64,000 bases of DNA from the NCBI GenBank assembly GCA_009993005.1, contig JAACUH010000056.1:1-64000 (forward strand), given 5' to 3'. Origin of the DNA: Rhodobacterales bacterium. GTDB lineage: Bacteria; Pseudomonadota; Alphaproteobacteria; Rhodobacterales; Rhodobacteraceae. Below the pieces are notes generated by a model. It ran no database searches, was not told the DNA's origin, and worked only from the letters and a program-made list of their open reading frames with translations. This document shows, piece by piece, positions 18,007 through 25,596 of the stretch (within the stretch, counting starts at the first letter, position 1; each line of letters begins with the position of its first letter). Both the position numbers and the translations under genes were made by a program.

Positions 18007-18683
18007 TGCGCGGCGAGGAGGACCGGCCCGCCAATGCCGCCGACAGCGCCTATCGCGCGATCCGAACCGATATCCTCGACGGCCGGCTCGCCGCCGATGT
18101 GCGGCTGACCGAGGTCACGCTCGCCGACCGGCTGGGCCTGTCGCGCACGCCGGTGCGCGAGGCGGTGAAACGGCTGCTGATCGAGGGGTTTCTGACCCGC
18201 GCGCCGGGCGAAGGGCTGCGCGTGACGGGGCTGAATGCGGGTGAGGTGCAGCAGATCTTTCACATCCGCATGATGCTGGAAAGCTATGGCGCGCGCCGCG
18301 CGGCCGAGCTTGCCACGCCCGCCGATTGTGCCGAGTTGCACCGGCTCGCGGCAGTGATGAGCGCCCGCACCCCGCCGCGTGAGCGGGCGGATTTCGACAT
18401 CATTTCAGAGGCCAACAGCGCCTTTCACCGCACCATCATGCAGGCCGCGCAGTCGCCCCGGCTCGCTGCGATGCTGTCGCTGGCGGTCAACCTCGGGCTC
18501 GTGCTGCGCACCTATCAGATGTATTCGGAACACGACATGATCCGCCAGTCACGCCACCACCATGACATCGCCGAGGCGATTTCAGCCCATGACCCCGACT
18601 GGGCCGAGGCCGCGATGCGCAACCATGTGCTGGCCGCCGCCGCCGTGGCGCAACGGCAGGGCCAGGGCCAGGGGCAGGAATAG
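18003..18683 (+). CDS. GntR-family regulator (FadR/FCD subfamily)
   Basis: A 226-residue transcription factor. The N-terminal winged helix (residues 12-75) contains ADRLGLSRTPVREAVKRLLIEG, the typical GntR recognition region. The C-terminal helical FCD ligand domain shows HIRMMLESYGARRAAEL and the His-rich SRHHHDIAEAI segment used for metal or carboxylate binding. The extreme C-terminus is a low-complexity QGQGQGQE run from a 6-base slippage repeat. It overlaps the lyase gene and probably senses an intermediate of the hydantoinase pathway, acting at the palindrome at 17052. Confidence 0.9.
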   Translation: MMRGEEDRPANAADSAYRAIRTDILDGRLAADVRLTEVTLADRLGLSRTPVREAVKRLLIEGFLTRAPGEGLRVTGLNAGEVQQIFHIRMMLESYGARRAAELATPADCAELHRLAAVMSARTPPRERADFDIISEANSAFHRTIMQAAQSPRLAAMLSLAVNLGLVLRTYQMYSEHDMIRQSRHHHDIAEAISAHDPDWAEAAMRNHVLAAAAVAQRQGQGQGQE

Positions 18684-18818
18684 GGGGCGGGCGCCGGAGC
18701 CCGGGCGCAGGCGTGGGTGGCCAACCGCTGGAGCGGGCTCTTCGAGAGCATTTCCTGCCGCATGGACCTGATCGAGAACGTTCAGGACCTCAATATCATG
18801 ATCAAGGCTGCCGCCTGA
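18684..18818 (+). pseudogene. Possible gene fragment in frame behind the GntR stop codon
   Basis: Directly after the TAG of the GntR gene, the same frame stays open to a TGA at 18816-18818. It reads through WVANRWSGLFESISCRMDL to IENVQDLNIMIKAA, which has natural protein-like composition unlike random GC-rich frames. It has no convincing start with a ribosome binding site (a GTG at 18717 is possible). It may be the remnant of a lost gene. I do not recognise the family. Confidence 0.3.
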
Positions 18819-18837
18819 AAGGGGGCCCGTGACGGGG

Positions 18838-18862
18838 CTGGCGCAGCCGGTGGCTGCGCCAG
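18838..18862. terminator. Hairpin between convergent GntR and PHP genes
   Basis: A perfect 11-bp stem CTGGCGCAGCC/GGCTGCGCCAG with loop GGT, followed on the plus strand by GTTTC. An overlapping alternative pairs ACGGGGCTG (18832-18840) with CAGCCCCGT (18876-18884). It is probably a shared terminator for the convergent genes, with only a weak T-tract. Confidence 0.6.
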
Positions 18863-18890
18863 GTTTCTGGCGTCGCAGCCCCGTCCCGGC

Positions 18891-19814
18891 TCAGCCGTCG
18901 ATCCAGATCGGGTTCGTCCAGGCCCGCTTGCCCGCGGCGTCGATCACCGAAACCCGGATCCATGGCGATCCGTCGAGCCTGTCGCGCGGGATCTCGATGC
19001 GGGTCATGGAATGGCCATGGCGCGCCACGGCGGCGTTGCCCCGGCCCATCGCCACGCCCGCGACGACAGCGCTGCATTCGACCACCACATGCCGTTTGTC
19101 GAGCGTCACGCCCCGCAATTCGGGCCCCTGGCTGGCATAGAACTGCCCCGCCTTGAGCGCGGCGAGCAGCGCCTCAGGCGTGTTCTCCGCCGCCTTGACC
19201 ATCACCCAGCCGCCGAAATGGTCAGGCTCGCTGAAATGCGCGTCATCGGTCGCGATCAGGTGCACACGGCGTCCGGCCGTCAGCATCAGTTCGGCGATGT
19301 GAAAGCCCTCGGGACGGTCCGCGCCCATCGCGCATCCGTGGTTATAGACCTCGACCGCATGCGCCGCCTCGATCGACATCGCATCGGCCATCGACAGGGC
19401 CGACCATTGCGGATGCGCGATGGCGACATAGGCGCCGGCGGCACGGGCGCGGGCGGCGATTTCGGGCCCGGATTCCTGCCCGGTGACGGGGCGGAAATGC
19501 GGCGCGTTGGGTGGGCTGAAATCGGCCGGCAGGCCCACGGCGAGGATATGCCACAAATCGCCGTTCTCGAGCGCGCCTGAATGCAGCTCTGCCCCGAGCA
19601 GCGTGGTGAAATCCGCGTCGCGGAAGGGAACGGTGTCGGCCAGCGGATAGCCGTAGAGGCCGATGAAATGGTCGGTCAGCGCGATGAAGTCATAGCCCTC
19701 GGCCTTGTAGCGGCGGCAGACCTCGGCGGGGGCGAGAACGCCGTCCGACAGGGTGGAATGGGTATGCAGGTTGCCGCGCCAGAAGCGGCCGGGCGCAGTG
19801 AAAACATCGGTCAT
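18891..19814 (-). CDS. PHP-domain metal-dependent hydrolase (CehA/McbA-like)
   Basis: A 307-residue cytoplasmic protein with a PHP fold. The metal-binding motif GNLHTHSTLSDG lies at residues 14-25, DFIALTDHF near 48-56, YVAIAHPQW in the middle and LIATDDAHF as the late His/Asp motif, so the metal site looks complete. A C-terminal beta domain ends RVSVIDAAGKRAWTNPIWIDG, typical of the CehA/McbA group, whose members hydrolyse phosphoesters or other esters. The start MTDVFTAPG is supported by GAGGGACAG upstream. It is a single gene between two terminator hairpins; the substrate is unknown. Confidence 0.85.
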   Translation of the reverse strand: MTDVFTAPGRFWRGNLHTHSTLSDGVLAPAEVCRRYKAEGYDFIALTDHFIGLYGYPLADTVPFRDADFTTLLGAELHSGALENGDLWHILAVGLPADFSPPNAPHFRPVTGQESGPEIAARARAAGAYVAIAHPQWSALSMADAMSIEAAHAVEVYNHGCAMGADRPEGFHIAELMLTAGRRVHLIATDDAHFSEPDHFGGWVMVKAAENTPEALLAALKAGQFYASQGPELRGVTLDKRHVVVECSAVVAGVAMGRGNAAVARHGHSMTRIEIPRDRLDGSPWIRVSVIDAAGKRAWTNPIWIDG

Positions 19815-19892
19815 GGCTCTGTCCCTCGGGGTGATTTGCCCCCTCATGCCAGAGCGGCGCAGATTCGGACAGGGGGGCCTGAGCCTCGAGTC

Positions 19893-19926
19893 AAAAGGCC
19901 CGGTTGCGCGGGGCAACCGGGCCTTT
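19893..19926 (-). terminator. Intrinsic terminator of rpmB
   Basis: A perfect 14-bp stem, AAAGGCCCGGTTGC (19894-19907) with GCAACCGGGCCTTT (19913-19926), loop GCGGG. On the minus strand it lies 24 bases past the rpmB stop and is followed by TTTTGA. The A/T-tailed stem could also work in the other direction. Confidence 0.9.
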
Positions 19927-19949
19927 GGCCAGTTCTTCCGAAAGAAGGC

Positions 19950-20234
19950 TCAGGCGCGGGCGAGTTTCGCCAGCTCTTTCTTGACCTTCAGCGCTTCGGG
20001 CGACAGCTCGTCTTCCTTGGCCTTGGCAAGGTAGGCATCGAGCCCGCCGCGGTGATCCACGCTGCGGATCGCAGCCGACGACACGCGGAACTTGAACGTC
20101 CGGCCCAGCGCCTCTGACTGCATCGACACGTCCTGCAGGTTCGGCAGAAAGCGGCGGCGGGTCTTGTTGTTGGCATGGCTGACATTGTTGCCAGACATGG
20201 GGCCTTTTCCGGTCAGTTCGCAGCGGCGCGACAT
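19950..20234 (-). CDS. rpmB: 50S ribosomal protein L28
   Basis: A 94-residue protein starting [20 protein letters not shown], the standard L28 N-terminus, with [13 protein letters not shown] following. Only one cysteine is present, so it is the zinc-free (C-minus) form. It has its own ribosome binding site (GAAGGA), a hairpin in its leader and an intrinsic terminator, so it is monocistronic. The C-terminal extension ([22 protein letters not shown]) is longer than in E. coli and typical of alphaproteobacteria. Confidence 0.98.
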   Translation of the reverse strand: MSRRCELTGKGPMSGNNVSHANNKTRRRFLPNLQDVSMQSEALGRTFKFRVSSAAIRSVDHRGGLDAYLAKAKEDELSPEALKVKKELAKLARA

Positions 20235-20255
20235 TGTTCTTGTCCTTCGTGTCCC

Positions 20256-20282
20256 GGATCGGGGCAGGCTGCCCGCCGATCC
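20256..20282 (-). promoter_or_regulatory. Leader hairpin upstream of rpmB
   Basis: On the minus strand GGATCG and GGGCA pair with TGCCC and CGATCC around a GCC loop, with a 2-base bulge. The structure ends 21 bases before the rpmB ATG. It could be a leader that adjusts L28 synthesis or part of the core promoter region; there is no direct proof. Confidence 0.4.
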
Positions 20283-20386
20283 TTTCAAACCTGTGCGGCC
20301 CTGTGCAGACAGAACCGATAAATCAGTTCCGGGGCATTACGGGGATTCCCGCGGGCCGTCAACCGCATTTTGCCCTGTCCTGCGGG

Positions 20387-21214
20387 TCACGCGGGGGGAT
20401 CGGACACCCGCGCACCCGGCGCACCCAGCGCCTGTGCACGCTCCAGCGCCAGCGCGGCAAGCGCCGGGCGGCGGTTCGCGCAGAACCGGGCGAGGCGCAG
20501 CCAGTAGCCCGGTGCCTGACGCCGCCCGTCGCGGTGGGTGCGCAGGATCAGGCCGGGCTGCGGGCGCGGCTGGACGGTGGCACGGTCGATGACCCAGCGC
20601 TTGCCCGCGCCGCGGATCACCTGGCTTGCCGGATGGCCGCCAAAACCGAGCGGGACCATCCGCAGCCCCGCAAAGAGCGCGCAGATCCGGCGGCCATGAG
20701 CGCGGTCTTGCCGGATGAACGGATCCAGCAGCACCAGCCCGCGCAGACCCGGCGCGGGATGCGCCGCCAGATCGCCCAGCACGGGGTCAAAGCCCGGCGC
20801 CTCGGCATTGTAGCGCCGCTCCCACGGGGCCTGCGCCGGATGGATCGACACCTGCGGCGAGACCGCGACCAGCGAAGTGGCGCCAAGTGCGTCGGCAAAG
20901 CGCAGCGCGCCGTAGCCGCCCATCGAATAGCCCAGCATGTGCACGCGCGCATAGCCGTCGGAAAAACCGCGCAGCGCGGCGTCGAGGACATCGGTCTCGG
21001 GGTTGATGAACCAGTCGTTGCGGCGGGTCTTGATGCTCAGTTGCGCATGGCCCTGACGGGCAAAGGTGGTGGAATGCTCGGCCGGGGTAAAGCTGTCCTT
21101 GCCGTCCATCCGGTAGTCAAAGGTGACGACCAGCAGCCCGCTGTCGCCGGGTTGTAGCGTCGCGCGCAGATGCGTGCCGTCAAAGATCATCTCAAAGGGG
21201 CGCGCGGCACTCAT
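20387..21214 (-). CDS. Alpha/beta-hydrolase-like protein of unknown substrate
   Basis: A 275-residue protein with an alpha/beta-hydrolase core. The nucleophile elbow is GYSMGGYG (Ser near residue 101), preceded by the strand RVHML. A plausible acid lies in LVLLDPF, and a late His candidate is in ILRTHRDGR. There is no signal peptide. Its ATG overlaps the meaB stop (ATGA), so the two are coupled. The C-terminal third is Arg/Pro/Ala-rich and less conserved in appearance. No specific esterase family could be named; the coupling with meaB may be only positional. Confidence 0.7.
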   Translation of the reverse strand: MSAARPFEMIFDGTHLRATLQPGDSGLLVVTFDYRMDGKDSFTPAEHSTTFARQGHAQLSIKTRRNDWFINPETDVLDAALRGFSDGYARVHMLGYSMGGYGALRFADALGATSLVAVSPQVSIHPAQAPWERRYNAEAPGFDPVLGDLAAHPAPGLRGLVLLDPFIRQDRAHGRRICALFAGLRMVPLGFGGHPASQVIRGAGKRWVIDRATVQPRPQPGLILRTHRDGRRQAPGYWLRLARFCANRRPALAALALERAQALGAPGARVSDPPA

Positions 21215-22215
21215 GGCTTGCGGCTGTCGTCCAGCGCGAGGGCGGCGGCCGCGGCGGGCGACAGGCGGCGGGCCGCGACATCGTCCTCGAGCCGGGAAAG
21301 CCGCGCCTGCAGCGCCCCGTCGCCGGCCAGCCGGGCGAGCAGCGCCTGCCGCAGCTCGTCGTGAAACCACCGCCGGGCCTGCGCCGCGCGGGTCGCCTCC
21401 CAATGGCCCTGCGCGCGCCGCCAATCGGCAAGCGCCGTGACCGCCTGCCAGGCCTCGGCAATCCCCGCGCCGGTCAGCGCCGAGACGCAGGAGGCCAGCG
21501 GGACGCCCTCGGGGTCCTGCGGGCGGCGGCGCAACAGCCGCAGCGCGCCGGCATAATCGGCGCGGGTGCGCGCGGCGGCAGCCGCCAGATCGCCGTCGGC
21601 CTTGTTGACCAGGATGATGTCGGCCATCTCCATGATGCCGCGTTTCACGCCCTGCAATTCGTCGCCGCCCGCCGGGGCGAGCAGCAGGACAAAGACATCG
21701 GCCATCTCGGCGACCATCACCTCGGACTGGCCGACGCCCACCGTCTCGATCAGCACCACGTCGAACCCCGCCGCTTCGCAGAGCGCTACCGCCTCGCGGG
21801 TGCGGCGGGCCACGCCGCCGAGCTGCGCGCGCGCGGGCGAGGGGCGGATAAAGGCGCGTGGATCGCGCGACAACTGCTCCATCCGGGTCTTGTCGCCCAG
21901 GATCGACCCGCCCGTGCGCGCCGAGGACGGATCGACCGCAAGCACCGCCACGCGCAGGCCCTGCGCCGTCAGATGCAGGCCCAGCGCCTCGATGAAGGTG
22001 GATTTGCCGACGCCCGGCGTGCCCGAGAGGCCTAGCCGCAGCGCCTCGCGGCCCGCGGCCGGCGGGGAGGCGGCAAGGTGGGACAGCAGTGCTTCGGCAG
22101 CGGCGCGGTGGTCGGGGCGGGTGCTTTCGACAAGCGTGATGGCGCGGGCCAGCGCCCGGCGGTCGCCTGCGGCGATGGCATCGGCCAGTTCTGCGGTGTC
22201 GGTCGCTGTGCCCAT
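21211..22215 (-). CDS. meaB: Methylmalonyl-CoA mutase-associated GTPase MeaB
   Basis: A 334-residue G3E P-loop GTPase that protects and loads the adenosylcobalamin cofactor of methylmalonyl-CoA mutase. Motifs are [12 protein letters not shown] (Walker A), [24 protein letters not shown] (the MeaB-specific switch region), [10 protein letters not shown] (Walker B/switch) and LVNKADGD (base recognition). The start at [10 protein letters not shown] aligns with known MeaB/ArgK N-termini and has AGAAAGG upstream; in-frame ATGs further up (22281, 22290) would run into pcs. Its client mcm is 16 kb away, so the pair is split here. Confidence 0.93.
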   Translation of the reverse strand: MGTATDTAELADAIAAGDRRALARAITLVESTRPDHRAAAEALLSHLAASPPAAGREALRLGLSGTPGVGKSTFIEALGLHLTAQGLRVAVLAVDPSSARTGGSILGDKTRMEQLSRDPRAFIRPSPARAQLGGVARRTREAVALCEAAGFDVVLIETVGVGQSEVMVAEMADVFVLLLAPAGGDELQGVKRGIMEMADIILVNKADGDLAAAAARTRADYAGALRLLRRRPQDPEGVPLASCVSALTGAGIAEAWQAVTALADWRRAQGHWEATRAAQARRWFHDELRQALLARLAGDGALQARLSRLEDDVAARRLSPAAAAALALDDSRKP

Positions 22216-22273
22216 GACACCTTTCTTACCGGGCGACAGGAGGCTGTCCAGAGGCTGTTCGGGCTCTGTGGTC

Positions 22274-22969
22274 TCAGCCATCCTTGCCATAGAGGATCTG
22301 TTGCAGCGCGCCTGCCGCCAGCAGGTAGATCGAACAGATCACCAGCCCCCAATGCGCCCAGCTTTGCGGGTGGAAATCAACCCAGGCGGCCCAGCCGGCA
22401 AAGCCTATCCAGCCCAGCGCCATCGGCAATGTGACCGCGCGCCAGCGTTGCGTGCGGGTCGGATGCACGAACTTGACCGGCACGAACATCATGATGGCGA
22501 GCGCCGTCACCAGCACCACGATCACCACAAAGCTGGGTTTGAGCGCGAACAGCACCAGCACCACCATATTCCAGCAGGAGGGAAAGCCGGAAAAGGATTT
22601 GTCCTTTGTTTTCATCCGTGTGTCGGCAAAATACATGGCCGAGGCAAAGGTGATCACAAAGATCCCGAACCAGCCCGTCCAGCCCGGCATCAGGCCGGAT
22701 TTGAACAGCGCATAGGCCGGCACGAAGACATAGGTCAGATAGTCGATGATCAGGTCAAGCAGCACGCCGTCAAAGGTCGCGGCGTTGCTCTTGGTGTCGT
22801 AGCGGCGTGCGAGCGGGCCGTCGATCCCGTCCACGGCAAAGGCCACCACGAGCCACAGGAACATCAGCGCCCAGTTGCCTTCGACCGCCGCCAGCATCGC
22901 GAGCATGGCAAAGATCGCGCCGGTTGCGGTGAGCAGGTGAACGAGGAGGGCCTTGCTTTGCAGTGTCAT
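22274..22969 (-). CDS. pcs: Phosphatidylcholine synthase (CDP-alcohol phosphatidyltransferase)
   Basis: A 231-residue polytopic membrane enzyme that joins choline with CDP-diacylglycerol to give phosphatidylcholine in one step, a route typical of alphaproteobacteria. The CDP-alcohol transferase motif is visible in the form found in Pcs, [11 protein letters not shown] followed by [19 protein letters not shown], with the widened spacing of this subfamily. There are about seven to eight hydrophobic segments from residue 8 on. The start [10 protein letters not shown] was chosen because upstream residues are unlike a membrane protein. It lies upstream of meaB on the same strand. Confidence 0.88.
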   Translation of the reverse strand: MTLQSKALLVHLLTATGAIFAMLAMLAAVEGNWALMFLWLVVAFAVDGIDGPLARRYDTKSNAATFDGVLLDLIIDYLTYVFVPAYALFKSGLMPGWTGWFGIFVITFASAMYFADTRMKTKDKSFSGFPSCWNMVVLVLFALKPSFVVIVVLVTALAIMMFVPVKFVHPTRTQRWRAVTLPMALGWIGFAGWAAWVDFHPQSWAHWGLVICSIYLLAAGALQQILYGKDG

Positions 22970-23044
22970 GAAAGCGTCATGCCGCAGTCTCGCCGCTTTG
23001 CCAACCGGGGCCATGCGATTTTCGACGCAGGGCAGGCGGGAAGG

Positions 23045-23086
23045 GCGGGATATTTTTCGAGTATTTGGGGCACAGAGAAGCTGGCA
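23045..23086 (+). repeat. Dispersed TATTT element, copy D (hybrid)
   Basis: GCGGGATATTTTTCGAG runs into a second core, TATTTGGGGCACAGAGAAGC. It looks like two element cores recombined head to tail. It lies between pcs and xerC, antisense to both, 20 bases before a 12-bp tandem repeat. Confidence 0.8.
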
Positions 23087-23101
23087 GGGTCAGATACGGG
23101 G

Positions 23102-24040
23102 TCAGGCGCGGGGATGGGCGCGGGGATGGGCGCGGGGATGGGCGCGGTCATAGACCTCCATCAGGCGGGCGCTGTCCACGGCGGTATAGGCCTGGGTGGT
23201 GGAGAGCGAGGCATGGCCCAGGAGTTCCTGGATCGCGCGCAGGTCGCCGCCGGCGGTGAGAAGATGTGTGGCAAAGGAATGGCGCAGCGCATGCGGCGTG
23301 GCGGTGGCGGGCAGGCCAAGGGCGGCGCGGGCGCGCTCCATCGCCTTCTGGATCAGGCGCGGCGACAGCGGGCCGCCGCGCGCGCCGCGAAACACCGGCG
23401 CGGCCGGGTCGATCGGGAAGGGGCAGAGGCGCAGGTAGCCGGTGAGCGCGTCGCGTGCGGCGTCGATCACCGGCACGAGCCGTTCCTTGCCGCCCTTGCC
23501 GGTGATGCGGATCACATCGGCCAGCGGCATGTCGGCGCCGCGCAGGCTCAAGGCTTCGGAGATGCGCAGCCCACAGCCGTAGAGCAGTGTGACCACCGCG
23601 GCGTCGCGCGCGGCGATCCAGGGTTCGGCTGTCTGGCTGTCGAGCGTGTCGAGCATCGCCACCGCCGCATCCTCGCTGAGCGGGCGGGGGAGTTTGCGCT
23701 GGTAGCGGGGGGCGCGGGCGGCGAGCACGGCGGTGGGGTCGAAGCCTTCGCGGTCGGACAGCCAGCGGTAGAAGGATTTGACCGCCGAGAGCGCGCGCGC
23801 CAGTGACCGGGCGCCGATGCCGCGGCCGCGCTCTTGCGCCATCCAGGCGCGCATGTCGCTGACCGTGATCCTGCCGATGGGGGTCAGGCCCTGCGCCCCG
23901 CCATGGTGCTGCGCCATGAAGGCGAGAAAGCCCAGCACATCGCCCTGATAGGCCTTGACCGTATTCGCGGCCGCGCCGTTCAGGGCGCGTTCATGTTCGA
24001 GCCAATCCGCCAGGGCCGCACTGAGGGCGGGCGAGATCAC
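23102..24040 (-). CDS. xerC: Tyrosine recombinase XerC
   Basis: A 312-residue site-specific recombinase that, with XerD, resolves chromosome dimers. An N-terminal SAM-like domain (residues 5-95) precedes the catalytic domain. The catalytic set is visible: Arg in GLRISEALSL, Lys in TGKGGKERLVP, His-x-x-Arg in HALRHSFATHLL, His in LLGHASLSTTQ and Tyr in AYTAV. The start is a GTG at 24040, four bases after the DUF484 stop. The C-terminus carries RAHPRAHPRAHPRA, an expansion caused by a 12-bp tandem repeat that adds about two extra units to the usual single YxRAHPRA end. Confidence 0.95.
   Translation of the reverse strand: MISPALSAALADWLEHERALNGAAANTVKAYQGDVLGFLAFMAQHHGGAQGLTPIGRITVSDMRAWMAQERGRGIGARSLARALSAVKSFYRWLSDREGFDPTAVLAARAPRYQRKLPRPLSEDAAVAMLDTLDSQTAEPWIAARDAAVVTLLYGCGLRISEALSLRGADMPLADVIRITGKGGKERLVPVIDAARDALTGYLRLCPFPIDPAAPVFRGARGGPLSPRLIQKAMERARAALGLPATATPHALRHSFATHLLTAGGDLRAIQELLGHASLSTTQAYTAVDSARLMEVYDRAHPRAHPRAHPRA
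23106..23147 (-). repeat. 12-bp tandem repeat encoding the XerC tail
   Basis: Three perfect copies of GCGCGGGGATGG (23106-23117, 23118-23129, 23130-23141) plus a half copy. Each encodes Arg-Ala-His-Pro on the minus strand. The period is a multiple of three, so copy-number change keeps the frame. Confidence 0.95.
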
Positions 24041-24044
24041 CGGG

Positions 24045-24752
24045 TCACGACAGCCAGCGCCGCATCGCCCGCTCGAACACGCCGCCGAAGAAGGCGAGCA
24101 GATCGGTGCCATGCTGCGGCGTGAACTGATGCGGATCCTCGGCGCCCATCACCAGCATGCCCGGCAGGCGGCCCTGGCCGAAATCGAGCCGGATGCAGGC
24201 CTCGGACTGGATATAGGCGGCCTTGTCGCCATAGATCCGGCCGGCCTCGGGACGGTGCTGGCGCAGCGTCACCTGCCGGGTGGCGAGGGTGCGTCCCCGG
24301 TTGATGTACTCCTCGACAAAGCCCGGTTCTGCCACGCAGAGCACGTCACCCAGACGCTTGATCGCCGGGTCATCCTCGGGCGCCAGCGATTCGAGCACCA
24401 GGCGCATCGCATCGACCCGCAGGATATCGGCCACATCGCCGCCCAGGTCGCGCAGGAACACCTCGAACCGGGTCGCATCCATCAGCCGCAGGATCGCGCG
24501 GTGGACCTGGTTGGTGCCGGCGAGGTTCTCGTAGGCGGCGGCGATCACCGAGCGGTGGGTATCCTCGAGACGGTCGAGCCGCGCCTCGAGCCGCTGCATG
24601 GCGATGCCGCGCAGGTCCACGATGTTGTGGCCCATGGATTTTTCATTGGCCGCGACCAGCGCGCGCATGATGTCCTTGTCGTCCAGCAGGACGGCGGGTT
24701 GCGCAATGATCTTGTCGCGGACGGTATCATCCATCATCGTCTTGCTCTGCAT
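24045..24752 (-). CDS. DUF484 family protein
   Basis: A protein of about 235 residues recognised as DUF484, a GAF-like family encoded next to xerC in many proteobacteria. It has an N-terminal helical coiled segment (DLRGIAMQRLEARLDRLEDTHRSV, residues 44-67) and a GAF-type domain containing GDVLCVAEPGF and GMLVMGAEDPHQF. No signal peptide. The start is uncertain: GTG 24779, ATG 24752 or paired ATGs at 24737/24734 are possible. It lies four bases before xerC and is likely co-transcribed. Function is unknown, perhaps sensing. Confidence 0.85.
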   Translation of the reverse strand: MQSKTMMDDTVRDKIIAQPAVLLDDKDIMRALVAANEKSMGHNIVDLRGIAMQRLEARLDRLEDTHRSVIAAAYENLAGTNQVHRAILRLMDATRFEVFLRDLGGDVADILRVDAMRLVLESLAPEDDPAIKRLGDVLCVAEPGFVEEYINRGRTLATRQVTLRQHRPEAGRIYGDKAAYIQSEACIRLDFGQGRLPGMLVMGAEDPHQFTPQHGTDLLAFFGGVFERAMRRWLS

Positions 24753-24855
24753 CTGGTCACTCTGGTTCTTGTTTCGCACAGGCTAGCAGGGTTGTGCGGC
24801 ATTTTCTGCAACTTTTTCCTTAACGCGATTTCTGGCCGAGAATGTGGCCATGCGG

Positions 24856-25509
24856 TCAGAGGATCCGGATGCCCGCCTTGGCGATGTCGGCCATGAAACC
24901 CGCGAGGCCCTTGTCGGTCAGCACATGGCTGGCCATCGCCTTGATCACGCTGGCGGGGGCGGTGGCGACATCGGCGCCGATCTTGGCGCATTCCGACATG
25001 TGGTTGGCAGTGCGGATCGAGGCGGCGAGGATCTGCGTCTCGTAGCCGTAGTTGTCATAGATCTGGCGGATGTCGGCGATCAGTTGCAACCCGTCGATGT
25101 TGATGTCGTCGAGCCGCCCGATGAAGGGCGAGATGAAGGTGGCGCCGGCCTTGGCCGCCAGAATCGCCTGATTGGCGCTGAAACAAAGCGTCACATTGAC
25201 CATGCGCCCTTCGTCCGACAGCACCTTGCAGGCGCGCAGGCCGTCCCAGGTCAGCGGCACCTTGACCGCGATATTGGGGGCGATGGCGGCGAGTTTGCGG
25301 CCTTCGGCGATCATGTCATCGGCGCCGAGCGACACGACTTCGGCGCTGACCGGGCCCTGGACGAGCGCGCAGATCTCGGCCGTCACCTCAAAGATGTCGC
25401 GGCCCGATTTGGCGATCAGCGAGGGGTTGGTCGTGACGCCATCCACCATGCCGAGGTCATTGAGTTCCCGGATCTGGTCGATCTCGGCGGTATCCACGAA
25501 AAACTTCAT
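24856..25509 (-). CDS. tal: Transaldolase (fructose-6-phosphate-aldolase/TalC-like)
   Basis: A 217-residue short transaldolase that transfers dihydroxyacetone units between sugar phosphates in the non-oxidative pentose phosphate pathway. [20 protein letters not shown] and [13 protein letters not shown] are hallmark N-terminal segments, [14 protein letters not shown] carries the Schiff-base lysine, and [11 protein letters not shown] and [13 protein letters not shown] follow. The length and sequence fit the subfamily of small decameric transaldolases shared with F6P aldolase. It is divergent from priA, with an 87-base gap between starts. Confidence 0.95.
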   Translation of the reverse strand: MKFFVDTAEIDQIRELNDLGMVDGVTTNPSLIAKSGRDIFEVTAEICALVQGPVSAEVVSLGADDMIAEGRKLAAIAPNIAVKVPLTWDGLRACKVLSDEGRMVNVTLCFSANQAILAAKAGATFISPFIGRLDDINIDGLQLIADIRQIYDNYGYETQILAASIRTANHMSECAKIGADVATAPASVIKAMASHVLTDKGLAGFMADIAKAGIRIL

Positions 25510-25596
25510 CGGCCTTTTCCCTCTGATGGCTTGGCACCTGTCGGGGTGTCGTTTACCCCAAGGGGCGGGGCGCGGAAAGCCCATGATTGGGATGCG

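Noticed and set aside
24844-25596. Long N-terminal extension of PriA
   Set aside because: The additional 251 codons are antisense to transaldolase and unlike any helicase domain; the start at 25597 gives the normal PriA length.
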